DNA from: an uncultured Opitutaceae bacterium
Lineage (GTDB): Bacteria > Verrucomicrobiota > Verrucomicrobiia > Opitutales > Opitutaceae
Direction: 5' to 3'
Length of the DNA stretch: 55,244 bases
Assembly: GCA_937958045.1 (NCBI GenBank)
Contig: CALFXL010000041.1
Location: forward strand, 1 to 55,244
The notes beneath the pieces are model-generated. The model had not been told where the DNA came from. It ran no database searches and saw nothing but the letters and a program-made list of their open reading frames with translations. Shown one piece after another: positions 19,166 to 26,367 of this stretch. The number at the start of each line of letters is the position of its first letter. Position 1 is the stretch's first letter. The position numbers and the translations under genes are program-made.

Positions 19166-20082
19166 GGGATGGGCAGCGGATCGAGGTCGAGCGAGTTGAG
19201 TTCGCGCTGGACGGCTTCACGTGCGGAGGGATCGAGCGGTATCAGCGGCGGCAATACCGCGGGGCCGCAGAGGCCGAGCGTTTCGAGACAAACTTTGAGT
19301 GCGGCGAGCGATTGGCCGAGCGAACGATCGCGTTGGAAGACCGCGGCGACGGCGTCGAGGCGGCGCTGGAGTTCTTCGGCTTGTTCCCAACGATTATCGA
19401 GCGCGGCGCGGTAGAGGTCGCGCCAGAGCGCCGGAGCGATGTTGCCGGAGCTCGGCACGAGTCCATCGAAACCGTGACGCAGCGCTTTCGCCGAAAGCAC
19501 CGAAGCGCCCATGAAGATGGCGAAGTCGGGGCGACCCGCGAAGAGCTCGGCGGTGCGTTCGAGGCGGCCGGGCGCGTTTTCGGAATCTTTGAAGCCGATG
19601 ATATTCGGAATGTCCGCGAGCGGTTGGACAACATCGAGCGGCAGCGACATGCGCGTGGTCTGCGGGATGTTGTAGAGGACAAACGGGCCGGCGATTTTTT
19701 CGGCCATCAACGTGAAGCACGCCTGCATCTCCGACGCGCTCAGCAAATAGTAGGACGGCAAATGCGCGACGACGGCGTTGACGCCGAGCTTGAGCCAGGC
19801 GCGGCCGTTATCGATGGATTCGTTGAGGCAGTTGTCGCCGATACCGGCGTAAACGGGAACACGACCGGCGGCGGTTTTGACGGCGATCTCGACGAGACGC
19901 GTGCGGGCGGCGGGAGGAATGGAGGCACATTCGCCGGTGGTGCCCAAAACGAACACTCCCATCTCTTGGCTCGCGAGATGAACGACCAAGCGTTCTGCGG
20001 CGGGCTCGTCGAGCTCGCCAGTGGCGGTGAAGGGGGTCGCCATGGGGACGATGACGCCGCGATGTTTACTGCTTTTGACCAT
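19162..20082 (-). CDS. DapA/NanA-superfamily aldolase (keto-acid lyase), copy 1
   Basis: This 306-aa protein of the dihydrodipicolinate synthase / N-acetylneuraminate lyase superfamily has the Schiff-base Lys165 in IIGFKDSEN and Tyr137 in FVLYNIPQT. It also has an LGTTGE loop near residue 47, where family members bind the carboxylate of pyruvate or keto acid. It is more likely an aldolase for a 2-keto-3-deoxy sugar acid than DapA, because it is flanked by an alcohol dehydrogenase and a four-carbon acid kinase. The ATG at 20082 lies 2 bases after the dehydrogenase stop. A longer open frame upstream is antisense-type noise. A second member of the family (33565-34488) lies in the plus-strand operon with Tyr and Lys at identical positions but otherwise clearly different sequence. 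Confidence 0.88.
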   Translation of the reverse strand: MVKSSKHRGVIVPMATPFTATGELDEPAAERLVVHLASQEMGVFVLGTTGECASIPPAARTRLVEIAVKTAAGRVPVYAGIGDNCLNESIDNGRAWLKLGVNAVVAHLPSYYLLSASEMQACFTLMAEKIAGPFVLYNIPQTTRMSLPLDVVQPLADIPNIIGFKDSENAPGRLERTAELFAGRPDFAIFMGASVLSAKALRHGFDGLVPSSGNIAPALWRDLYRAALDNRWEQAEELQRRLDAVAAVFQRDRSLGQSLAALKVCLETLGLCGPAVLPPLIPLDPSAREAVQRELNSLDLDPLPIP

Positions 20083-20084
20083 GG

Positions 20085-21248
20085 TCAATATGCTTGCCGA
20101 TAGATGTGCTCCGCGTCGGCCAATGTGACCTCGCGTGGATTGTTTTTGAGAAGACGGGTGATTTTCATCGCGTCGGTGGCCATGCGCGGAATGGCGTCCT
20201 CGGGCACGCCGCAGTCGGCGAGTCGCGCGGGAATGCCGCAGGCTTGGTTGAGCGCAAAAAGACGTTCGACGCCCGCGAGCGCGACGGCGGTGTCGTCGCC
20301 GTCCGTGCTGACGCCAAGCGCGCGCGCGATCGCCGCGTAGCGCGCGGGAGCGGCGGGAACGTTGAAACGAACGACATGCGGCAGCAGCAGGGCGTTGGCG
20401 AGGCCGTGCGCGAGGCGGAACTCGCTGCCGAGCGGATACGACAACGCATGCACCGCGGCGGTGTTGACCGGACCGAGACAAAGTCCGCCGTAAAGACTGC
20501 CGCGCGCGCACGCCGCTCGGGCTTCGAGATCGCGTCCATCGCGGACCGCGCGTTCGAGGTGACCGCCGAGCAAACGAATGCCCTCGAGCGCAAACAGATC
20601 CACGGCGGGATGCGCCGCGCGATTGGCGTAAGCTTCGAGGCAATGCGAAAGCGCATCGATGCCGGTCGCGGCGGTGACGGCCGGCGGCAGGGAAAGCGTG
20701 AGGGTGGGATCGACGAAAGCGGCGTCCGGTACGAGCCACTGGCTGATGACGGCTTTTTTGAGTTTCTCGTTTTCGTCGTAGAGAATCGCGTTGGGCGAAA
20801 CTTCGCTCCCGGCTCCCGACGTCGTCGGCAGACAGAGCAGCGGAATGCGGCGCGGCGGCAGCAGATGCATGCCGAAGTAATCGCGAACCGAACCCGGCTG
20901 TCCGTGCAGCGCGGCGAGCAGTTTGGCGACATCGAGCACGCTGCCGCCACCGATGGCGACGACCGCATCGGGATGATCGGCACCGGTTTGTGTGCGGAGT
21001 TTTTCGAAGTCGGAAACGGCGGGCTCAGGCGGCACGCCGGTGCGCACGAGCACCTCGCGTCCATCGGCGCGGAGGGCTTCGAGCACCTGCGCGGCCGCGG
21101 CTTGAGCGGAGGAGGAAATCACCACCAGCACACGACGCGCGCCGCGCGCCGAAAGTTCGGCGGCGCAATCGACCGCGCAACCAGGCCCGAAGGCGAGGCG
21201 TTGCGGCTGACGCAGCGTGACGGACGTGTTGGCGACCCCTTGACTCAT
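20085..21248 (-). CDS. Iron-containing alcohol dehydrogenase
   Basis: The 387-aa group III (Fe-type) alcohol dehydrogenase carries the NAD(P)-binding motif AIGGGSVLDVAK, PTTSGAGSEVSP, and metal ligands in DALSHCLEAYANRAAHP and RLAHGLANALLLPHVVRFN. Such enzymes reduce short aldehydes; lactaldehyde reductase (FucO) and hydroxybutyrate-type dehydrogenases belong here. In this operon it could reduce the aldehyde released by the neighbouring DapA-like aldolase. Alternatively it could reduce lactaldehyde from rhamnose, given rhaA at the operon end. Its ATG overlaps the symporter stop (ATGA, 21245-21248) and its stop is 2 bases from the aldolase ATG. Confidence 0.9.
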   Translation of the reverse strand: MSQGVANTSVTLRQPQRLAFGPGCAVDCAAELSARGARRVLVVISSSAQAAAAQVLEALRADGREVLVRTGVPPEPAVSDFEKLRTQTGADHPDAVVAIGGGSVLDVAKLLAALHGQPGSVRDYFGMHLLPPRRIPLLCLPTTSGAGSEVSPNAILYDENEKLKKAVISQWLVPDAAFVDPTLTLSLPPAVTAATGIDALSHCLEAYANRAAHPAVDLFALEGIRLLGGHLERAVRDGRDLEARAACARGSLYGGLCLGPVNTAAVHALSYPLGSEFRLAHGLANALLLPHVVRFNVPAAPARYAAIARALGVSTDGDDTAVALAGVERLFALNQACGIPARLADCGVPEDAIPRMATDAMKITRLLKNNPREVTLADAEHIYRQAY

Positions 21249-22810
21249 TTTGCAGAAGAGGGCGTCGCGGCGGCGAAATCGCGCTTACGGCGGAAGGTGA
21301 GCTGGCTCACATTTTCCGGGCGATAGCCACCGACGATGAGACTCGCGAGATAACCGACCACGAAGAGCACCACGTGGCCCAAGACGCCGATGAGGATCGG
21401 GTTCATCTCGAAATTGAAAGACATGTCGACGATCCGGTTTGTCGGCTCGGTGAGCAGACCCCACGCGGTGAAAAAACCGCAGGCGACGATACCGATGTAG
21501 CAACCTTCGCGCGTGGCGCGGCGCGTCAGGAAACCGAGGAAGAACAGGCCGAGCGTGCCGCCCGAGATAATCGCGGCGACCGTCACACCGCGCTCCATGA
21601 TCGATGCGGCGCCCTCGGTAGGGCGCATGTAGAGCGCGACCGCGGTGGCGAGGATGCCGCTGACAAGCACCATCAAACGACCGAGCAACAACCGCGTGCG
21701 GTCTTTCATCTGCGGACGGAAATGGCCGGCGAAATCCGTCGTGATGACGGTTGCCACGCTGTTCAGGTCGGCGCTGATGGCCGACATGGTGGCGGCGATG
21801 ATCGCGGCGAGCACGAGGCCGACGATGCCGGCGGGAAGTTGATGCACGATGAAGTGCGGCACGACATTATCGCTGAGGGTCGGACCGGGCTGACCGCTCA
21901 GGCTGTAATAACCGTACAAGCACGCGCCGATCAGCATGAAGATCGCCCAGATGGGCACGCAGAGGAAACCGTTCCAAAACGCACCGGCGGCGGCGTCCTT
22001 GTCGGAGCGCGCGATCAGGTAGCGCTGCACCATGTGTTGATCAGCGATGTAGCGGCGGCACCAGTTGGCCAGGTAGGCGAGGAGGAAAAGCCACTGGCTC
22101 GTGACGGTCGTGTCAAAGAGCGACGCCCACGAAAACTCGAAGCTGCCGAGATCGAATTTGCCCGCGCGCCACGCTTCGCTGAGCACCGCGCCGGTTTCCC
22201 CGACTTCCGGGGCAAAAATCAGACGGCAGATGATCATGATGGCCGCACCGATGAGCACGGAGCCTTGGATCACGCTCGACCAAACCACCGCGGTCATGCC
22301 GCCAATCATCGTGTAGGCGATGGTGAAACCGGCGGTCCACATGAGGACCGTGGAGAGATCCCAGCCCGTCATGATGTTCAACGCGATGGCCGTGGTGAGC
22401 AGCGTGAGGCCGAGATCGAAAATACACGAAGCGACAAAACCCAGCGACGCATACAGACGTCCGCCGATGCCAAAGCGCGAACCGATGTATTCGTACGCGC
22501 TCATGCCGATGACGTGGCGGTAGAACGGCACGATATAACGCGCCACGAAGATCAACACGAAGAGCAGCGACGCGTTGCCGAGCAACAGGATCATCCCCTT
22601 CTGGTAAACGGTGGCGGGATGACCTATGACGGTGTTGCTGCTGATGAGCGCCGCCATGAGCGCCATGGCGACCGCCCAGCCAGGCATGGAGCGGCCGGCG
22701 ACAAAATAATCCTCCGACGTTTTCTGTCGTCGGGACACAAATACGCTGATGCCCGCAATGCCTAACCCGTAGAGAACTAAAACGAGGTAATCTAAGAAAT
22801 GGAGGTTCAC
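21245..22810 (-). CDS. Sodium:solute symporter (SSS family), copy 1
   Basis: A polytopic inner-membrane protein of about 521 aa with many hydrophobic segments. SSS-family marks are EDYFVAGRSMPGWAVAMALMA near the N-terminus, AYEYIGSRFG, and the sodium-site region ATMSAISADLNSVATV. It should import a sugar acid or sugar with Na+. The GTG at 22810 is chosen as start. The open frame extends to an ATG at 22918, but that extension reads through a TTGACA box and two palindromic operators and would put a hydrophilic 36-residue leader before the first membrane segment. It is the first gene of the eight-gene minus-strand operon. Confidence 0.9.
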   Translation of the reverse strand: MNLHFLDYLVLVLYGLGIAGISVFVSRRQKTSEDYFVAGRSMPGWAVAMALMAALISSNTVIGHPATVYQKGMILLLGNASLLFVLIFVARYIVPFYRHVIGMSAYEYIGSRFGIGGRLYASLGFVASCIFDLGLTLLTTAIALNIMTGWDLSTVLMWTAGFTIAYTMIGGMTAVVWSSVIQGSVLIGAAIMIICRLIFAPEVGETGAVLSEAWRAGKFDLGSFEFSWASLFDTTVTSQWLFLLAYLANWCRRYIADQHMVQRYLIARSDKDAAAGAFWNGFLCVPIWAIFMLIGACLYGYYSLSGQPGPTLSDNVVPHFIVHQLPAGIVGLVLAAIIAATMSAISADLNSVATVITTDFAGHFRPQMKDRTRLLLGRLMVLVSGILATAVALYMRPTEGAASIMERGVTVAAIISGGTLGLFFLGFLTRRATREGCYIGIVACGFFTAWGLLTEPTNRIVDMSFNFEMNPILIGVLGHVVLFVVGYLASLIVGGYRPENVSQLTFRRKRDFAAATPSSAK

Positions 22811-22859
22811 TGAAGGGGCGGGAGAGTGAGTTGAAGGAGAGCTGGAAAAATTGCGCGAA

Positions 22860-22888
22860 GAATGTGTTTCATGAAATAATGCTGTCAA
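22860..22888 (-). promoter_or_regulatory. Predicted promoter of the symporter-rhaA operon
   Basis: On the minus strand TTGACA (22888-22883) is a perfect -35 box. At a 17-base spacing the -10 position reads ACATTC, a poor match, so activation or a diverged -10 is possible. The palindrome TTTCATGAAA lies in the spacer, 6 nt after the -35 box. The leader to the GTG start is about 50 nt. Confidence 0.5.
22867..22876. promoter_or_regulatory. Operator site A (TTTCATGAAA) in the spacer of the symporter promoter
   Basis: A perfect 10-nt palindrome between the -35 and -10 positions, where a bound repressor would block RNA polymerase. Its centre is 30 bp from site B. Confidence 0.6.
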
Positions 22889-22896
22889 ATGCGTAA

Positions 22897-22906
22897 TTTC
22901 ATGAAG
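22897..22906. promoter_or_regulatory. Operator site B (TTTCATGAAG) upstream of the symporter promoter
   Basis: One mismatch to the 10-nt palindrome; it lies just upstream of the -35 box and 30 bp (about three helical turns) from site A. Confidence 0.5.
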
Positions 22907-22988
22907 AGACCCGACCATTCATTTTTTTTGAGCGGTAGCAGCCTCGAGGTTTTTTGGCGCTCGGAACGCGTTCCATTCGAAGGGTGGC

Positions 22989-23004
22989 GACGATGCTCCG
23001 CGTC
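22989..23004. repeat. GACGATGCTCCGC hairpin repeat, copy 1
   Basis: The sequence GACGATGCTCCGCGTC has a small stem (GATGC / GCGTC) around TCC. A near-identical copy lies at 40101-40116. It sits in the 227-base gap after lacI, which otherwise shows nothing I recognise apart from a GTGCGG / CCGCAC dyad near 23056-23079. Confidence 0.4.
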
Positions 23005-23145
23005 ATCCGTCTTACCGAAGAGGCTTTTATGAAGCTGTTTAATGCGGAGTCTAGCGCGTGCGGAGCGAGTGCCCACCGCACGTGTAGGGGCTACCGCGCG
23101 AGGGGCTGCGCGGAGTCTTCTACTCTTTGACGTCTGTCGCCGCGC

Positions 23146-24234
23146 TTAGAGCTGCGCGACGGAATTGCGCTCGACGAGCGTGGGTTCCACGAGGACTTGC
23201 ACGGGCATTGTTTCCTCGGGATGGCGGATGCGCCAGAGCAGCTGGTCGACTGCGCGGCGTCCGATGAAATCGGCGTGCACGTCGATTGTCGTGAGCGTGG
23301 GACTTAGATTCATCACGAGCGATTTCTCGTTATTGCACGAGACGACGCTGATGTCGGTGCCCACCCGAATGTTGAGCCGCTCCAGCGCCATGTAGAACTG
23401 CATGGTCGTGCGGTCGGAGGGGATGAAGACCGCGGTGGGGCGGGTGCGTGCGGGCATTTGCGCCCAGCGCTGCGTGAGAATGTCCACGTTTTCCTGCTGC
23501 GTGGTCGCGGGCAGCGGCCAAGTGAGGCGGCCGGGCGGCGGCACTTCGAGCAGGCTGCCTTCAAGGCCGTATAACGGCGCATAGCTGAGGAAGGAGCTTT
23601 TAACTTTCTCGAACTGAATCTGGCCGGGCTTTGGGTTCATGAAGGCCACGCGGCGATGGCCTTTGGCAGCGAGGTGTTCGGCGACGAGGCGGCCGGCGCT
23701 GTCGGTGTCAAAATTGCAATGGTCGCCGCGTGCGTTGGCGAGGCGTCCCATGACCCACACGTGCGGGATGCGGTAAATGTGTTTTAGCAGCTCGTTGGCG
23801 CCGTCGGGCGGGAGCTCGCCTTGGTTGGGGCCTTTGATGATGAGGCCATCGACGCGGCCCTCGCTGATGAAGGGGGGCACGCGATCGCCATTGGGGATGT
23901 TGGCGATCAACAAGCTGCGGCCGTGCGCGGAGAGCGCGCTCTCGATGCCTTGGAGCGCGGTGCTCACGACGGGCAGTTGCACGAGCGTGTCTTGCATCCC
24001 GAAAAACACGATGCCGATGTCGCCCGCGGAGGTGTTGCGCCGTGTGGAGGTCTCGCGTGTGGACCGGCGCTGACGAATGCGACGGTAGCCGAGCTGGTGC
24101 GCGGTCTCGCGGACCTTGTTGGCGATCTCAGGGTTGACGTCGGGGTGGTTGTTAAAAACGCGAGAGACTGTGCCGACGGCGACCCCGGCCGACTTGGCGA
24201 CGTCAGTGATCGTGATCTTGGTTTTTTTGCTCAT
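23146..24234 (-). CDS. LacI-family transcriptional regulator
   Basis: The 362-aa regulator has the LacI helix-turn-helix at residues about 7-28 (ITITDVAKSAGVAVGTVSRVFNN), the hinge-type segment with HQLGYRR, and a periplasmic-binding-protein-like effector domain (residues about 70-340; FIPSDRTTMQFYMALERL, CNNEKSLVMNLSPTLTTIDV). The segment between them (residues 55-70, RQRRSTRETSTRRNTS) is basic and longer than usual. It lies between the two carbohydrate operons and has palindromic TTTCA/TGAAA sites on both sides, so it is the best candidate for their regulator, probably induced by a sugar or sugar acid. LacI-type sites often carry a central CG; these do not, so binding is inferred from position only. 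Confidence 0.92.
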   Translation of the reverse strand: MSKKTKITITDVAKSAGVAVGTVSRVFNNHPDVNPEIANKVRETAHQLGYRRIRQRRSTRETSTRRNTSAGDIGIVFFGMQDTLVQLPVVSTALQGIESALSAHGRSLLIANIPNGDRVPPFISEGRVDGLIIKGPNQGELPPDGANELLKHIYRIPHVWVMGRLANARGDHCNFDTDSAGRLVAEHLAAKGHRRVAFMNPKPGQIQFEKVKSSFLSYAPLYGLEGSLLEVPPPGRLTWPLPATTQQENVDILTQRWAQMPARTRPTAVFIPSDRTTMQFYMALERLNIRVGTDISVVSCNNEKSLVMNLSPTLTTIDVHADFIGRRAVDQLLWRIRHPEETMPVQVLVEPTLVERNSVAQL

Positions 24235-24298
24235 TGAAGCAGGGCAGGGCGACTGGGGGGAATGAAAGCGCGGCGGATCGGGGTAGGGAATAAAAACA

Positions 24299-24331
24299 TT
24301 GACAGACTAATTCATGAAATACATTCGTCAA
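24299..24331. promoter_or_regulatory. Face-to-face -35 boxes around operator C (lacI / plus-operon promoters)
   Basis: TTGACA on the plus strand (24299-24304) and TTGACG on the minus strand (24331-24326) face each other across ATTCATGAAA (24310-24319). The block is nearly symmetric (TTGAC, 7 nt, TTCATGAA, 8 nt, GTCAA). On the plus strand, ACATTC stands at the -10 position after a 16-base spacer, the same hexamer as in the symporter promoter. A regulator bound at C could control lacI and the plus operon together. The plus-strand leader would be long, about 390 nt. Confidence 0.45.
24310..24319. promoter_or_regulatory. Operator site C (ATTCATGAAA)
   Basis: One mismatch to the TTTCATGAAA palindrome; located in the spacer of both face-to-face promoters and 31 bp centre to centre from site D. 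Confidence 0.5.
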
Positions 24332-24336
24332 TGGTA

Positions 24337-24354
24337 TTATTTCATATGAAATAA
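24337..24354. promoter_or_regulatory. Operator site D (TTATTTCATATGAAATAA)
   Basis: An 18-nt perfect palindrome, the longest of the set, with a 2-nt insert between the TTTCA and TGAAA half sites. It recurs almost exactly as site E (53924-53939) more than 29 kb away. Confidence 0.65.
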
Positions 24355-24355
24355 A

Positions 24356-24383
24356 TGTCAGTCTGGCAGCGGTCAGGCTGACA
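24356..24383. other. Inverted repeat TGTCAGTCTG / CAGGCTGACA
   Basis: A 10-bp stem with one mismatch and an 8-nt loop directly follows operator D. It could be a second protein site or a leader hairpin of the plus-strand transcript. The remaining part of the 484-base gap between lacI and the next gene (about 24384-24627) shows no gene or further motif I recognise. Confidence 0.35.
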
Positions 24384-24627
24384 ATGTCCCGCCCACTGCC
24401 TCAACTCCAAACGTGTGAAAAATGCCCGTCTTTGTGTCAGCTTTTATCTCTGGCACCGCTCCGCATAGCGGATCGGAGGGGCGTAGGTGTGTCGTCGCAG
24501 CAGGAGCCGGGCGGACGCTGGAATTTTGCATCATCAACCTAGTCGGTTTGCGCTGGGGTAGTGTGGCCGATCAAGGCTGATGCAATGGAACGGAGTGGCC
24601 TCGCGGCTGATCCGTTTTTTGGGTGTG

Positions 24628-24654
24628 AGGGCCGGTGTGTGCAGCACCGGCCCT
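24628..24654 (+). terminator. Leader hairpin before the plus-strand operon (possible attenuator)
   Basis: A perfect 10-bp GC-rich stem (AGGGCCGGTG / CACCGGCCCT) with a 7-nt loop, followed by only a short TTT run, lies 64 nt before the first gene. It could be an attenuating or stabilising 5' leader structure, or the end of a short unannotated transcript. Confidence 0.4.
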
Positions 24655-24718
24655 TTATCATCGTGAAAGTTTAACCCTGCGCGCAGCTATCCTCCCGCGC
24701 GTGCGTCTCTTCTCAAGC

Positions 24719-26365
24719 ATGCTACCTTCGTTCTCTCGTCCTCTTTCTCCAAGCGCCACCACCTCCTGCGGTGAGGCGTTGTCGTCGGTCACTCGTTTCT
24801 CCCGTTGGCTACGTGTTGGCGCGATGGTCTGTGTCTCTGTGGCGACGTTGGGATCTCTGCGCGCCGCGCCGGCGGTGCTCAAACCCGGGGCGTTCGAGCA
24901 CCATATCCAGTTTTTCAATACAATGGAGAACGAGAACGTCGCCAACCTCGTGCCCAACGCCGAAGCGTGGGCGTGGTTGCAGGCGCAAGTGCCGTTGTTC
25001 GAGTCCTCCCAGCCTGAAGTCGAGCAGGTGTATTGGTATCGTTGGTGGGCGCTGCGCAAACATCTGCGCAAAACGCCCGAGGGCTATTCCGTCTTCACCG
25101 AGTTCCTCACGCGTCCGCGTCCGGTCAGCAGCGCGCTTGGCCATCACTTGATGGAGATGCGCTGGTTCCGCGATCAGGCGCATGTGAACAGCTACGTCGA
25201 GTACTGGCTGCGCGGAAACAACGGCGAGCCGCAGGCGCATCTGCGCCGTTACAGCAGCTGGCTTCAGGATGCGTTGTGGCAACGCTGGCTCGTCACCCGC
25301 GACACCGAGACGCTGCTCGGTTTGTTCGACGACCTCGTGGCCGATTACGAAGCGTGGGAAAAGAAGAACGGCCTTCCCAGCGGCCTCTACTGGCAGCACG
25401 ATGTGTGGGACGCGATGGAGGAATCCATCAGCGGCTCGCGCACAAAAAAGAACATTCGTCCTACTATTAATAGCTACATGTTCGGCAATGCACGCGCGCT
25501 TGCACAGATCGCGCGTCTCGCCGGCAAGCCCGGCATCGCTGCGCGCTTCGACGCCAAAGCCGCCGAACTCCGCAAGCTGACGCTGGAATCGTTGTGGGAC
25601 GACGAAGCGAAGTTTTTCAAAGTGCGTCTCGAAGACGGTCCGCTCGCCGACGTGCGCGAAGCGATTGGTTTTATCCCGTGGTATTTCGGACTGCCGGAGA
25701 AAAACGCCGGCTACGAAATCGCGTGGCGTCAGTTGGGCGACACCGACGGTTTCAACGCCCCGATCGGCATCACGACCGCTGAGCGGCGTCACCCGCGTTT
25801 CCGTTCTCACGGCGTCGGCACCTGCGAATGGGACGGCGCGATCTGGCCTTACGCGACGACACAAACGCTCGTCGCGCTCGCGAATGTGCTACGCGATTAT
25901 CCGCAGTCCGAGCCCGCGGCCGTGACCAAGCGCGATTACTTCGATGCGTTCATCGATTACACACGCTCGCATCGCTACAACTACGACGGTTACACATACG
26001 ACGGACGTCTTTATCTCGGCGAATATCAGGACGAGATCACGGGCGCGTGGCTCAAAGGCCGCGACGAACGCAGCCGTTACTACAACCACTCCGGCTACGC
26101 CGATCTGCTCATCACAGGCATCGTGGGTCTTCGTCCGCGCGCGGATGACACGATCGAAGTCCACCCGCTCTTGCCCGAACATTCGTGGGCATGGTTCTGC
26201 CTCGATAATGTCCGCTATCAAGGACGCGACGTGACCATCGTTTGGGATCGCGATGGCAAACGCTACGGACGAGGCAAAGGCCTCTTCATTCTCGTCGACG
26301 GCCAGGAAATCGCCCGTGGCGAAACGCTCGCTCCGCTCACCGCTCAACTCCCGCCGCGTTCTTAA
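24719..26365 (+). CDS. Secreted (alpha/alpha)6-barrel glycoside hydrolase (MGH1/GH63-like)
   Basis: The 548-aa product has a long N-terminal leader with a hydrophobic core (VGAMVCVSVATLGSLRAAPA) and an (alpha/alpha)6-type hydrolase region (residues about 60-500). Segments such as GLYWQHDVWDAMEESISGS, YMFGNARALAQIARLAGKP, GVGTCEWDGAIWPYATTQT and YNHSGYADLLITGIVGLRP recall the mannosylglycerate-hydrolase-like / GH63-type clan. A small beta domain closes the protein (VEVHPLLPEHSWAWF-type). Substrate unknown; a terminal sugar of a pectin side chain is likely from context. The ATG at 24719 is my choice, and an in-frame GTG at 24701 is possible. It opens the eight-gene plus-strand operon; the next gene starts 2 bases after its stop. 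Confidence 0.7.
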   Translation: MLPSFSRPLSPSATTSCGEALSSVTRFSRWLRVGAMVCVSVATLGSLRAAPAVLKPGAFEHHIQFFNTMENENVANLVPNAEAWAWLQAQVPLFESSQPEVEQVYWYRWWALRKHLRKTPEGYSVFTEFLTRPRPVSSALGHHLMEMRWFRDQAHVNSYVEYWLRGNNGEPQAHLRRYSSWLQDALWQRWLVTRDTETLLGLFDDLVADYEAWEKKNGLPSGLYWQHDVWDAMEESISGSRTKKNIRPTINSYMFGNARALAQIARLAGKPGIAARFDAKAAELRKLTLESLWDDEAKFFKVRLEDGPLADVREAIGFIPWYFGLPEKNAGYEIAWRQLGDTDGFNAPIGITTAERRHPRFRSHGVGTCEWDGAIWPYATTQTLVALANVLRDYPQSEPAAVTKRDYFDAFIDYTRSHRYNYDGYTYDGRLYLGEYQDEITGAWLKGRDERSRYYNHSGYADLLITGIVGLRPRADDTIEVHPLLPEHSWAWFCLDNVRYQGRDVTIVWDRDGKRYGRGKGLFILVDGQEIARGETLAPLTAQLPPRS

Positions 26366-26367
26366 CC

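Noticed and set aside
22811..22918. N-terminal extension of the first symporter to an ATG at 22918
   Set aside because: The stretch contains the promoter box and two operators and would add a hydrophilic leader not seen in the family.
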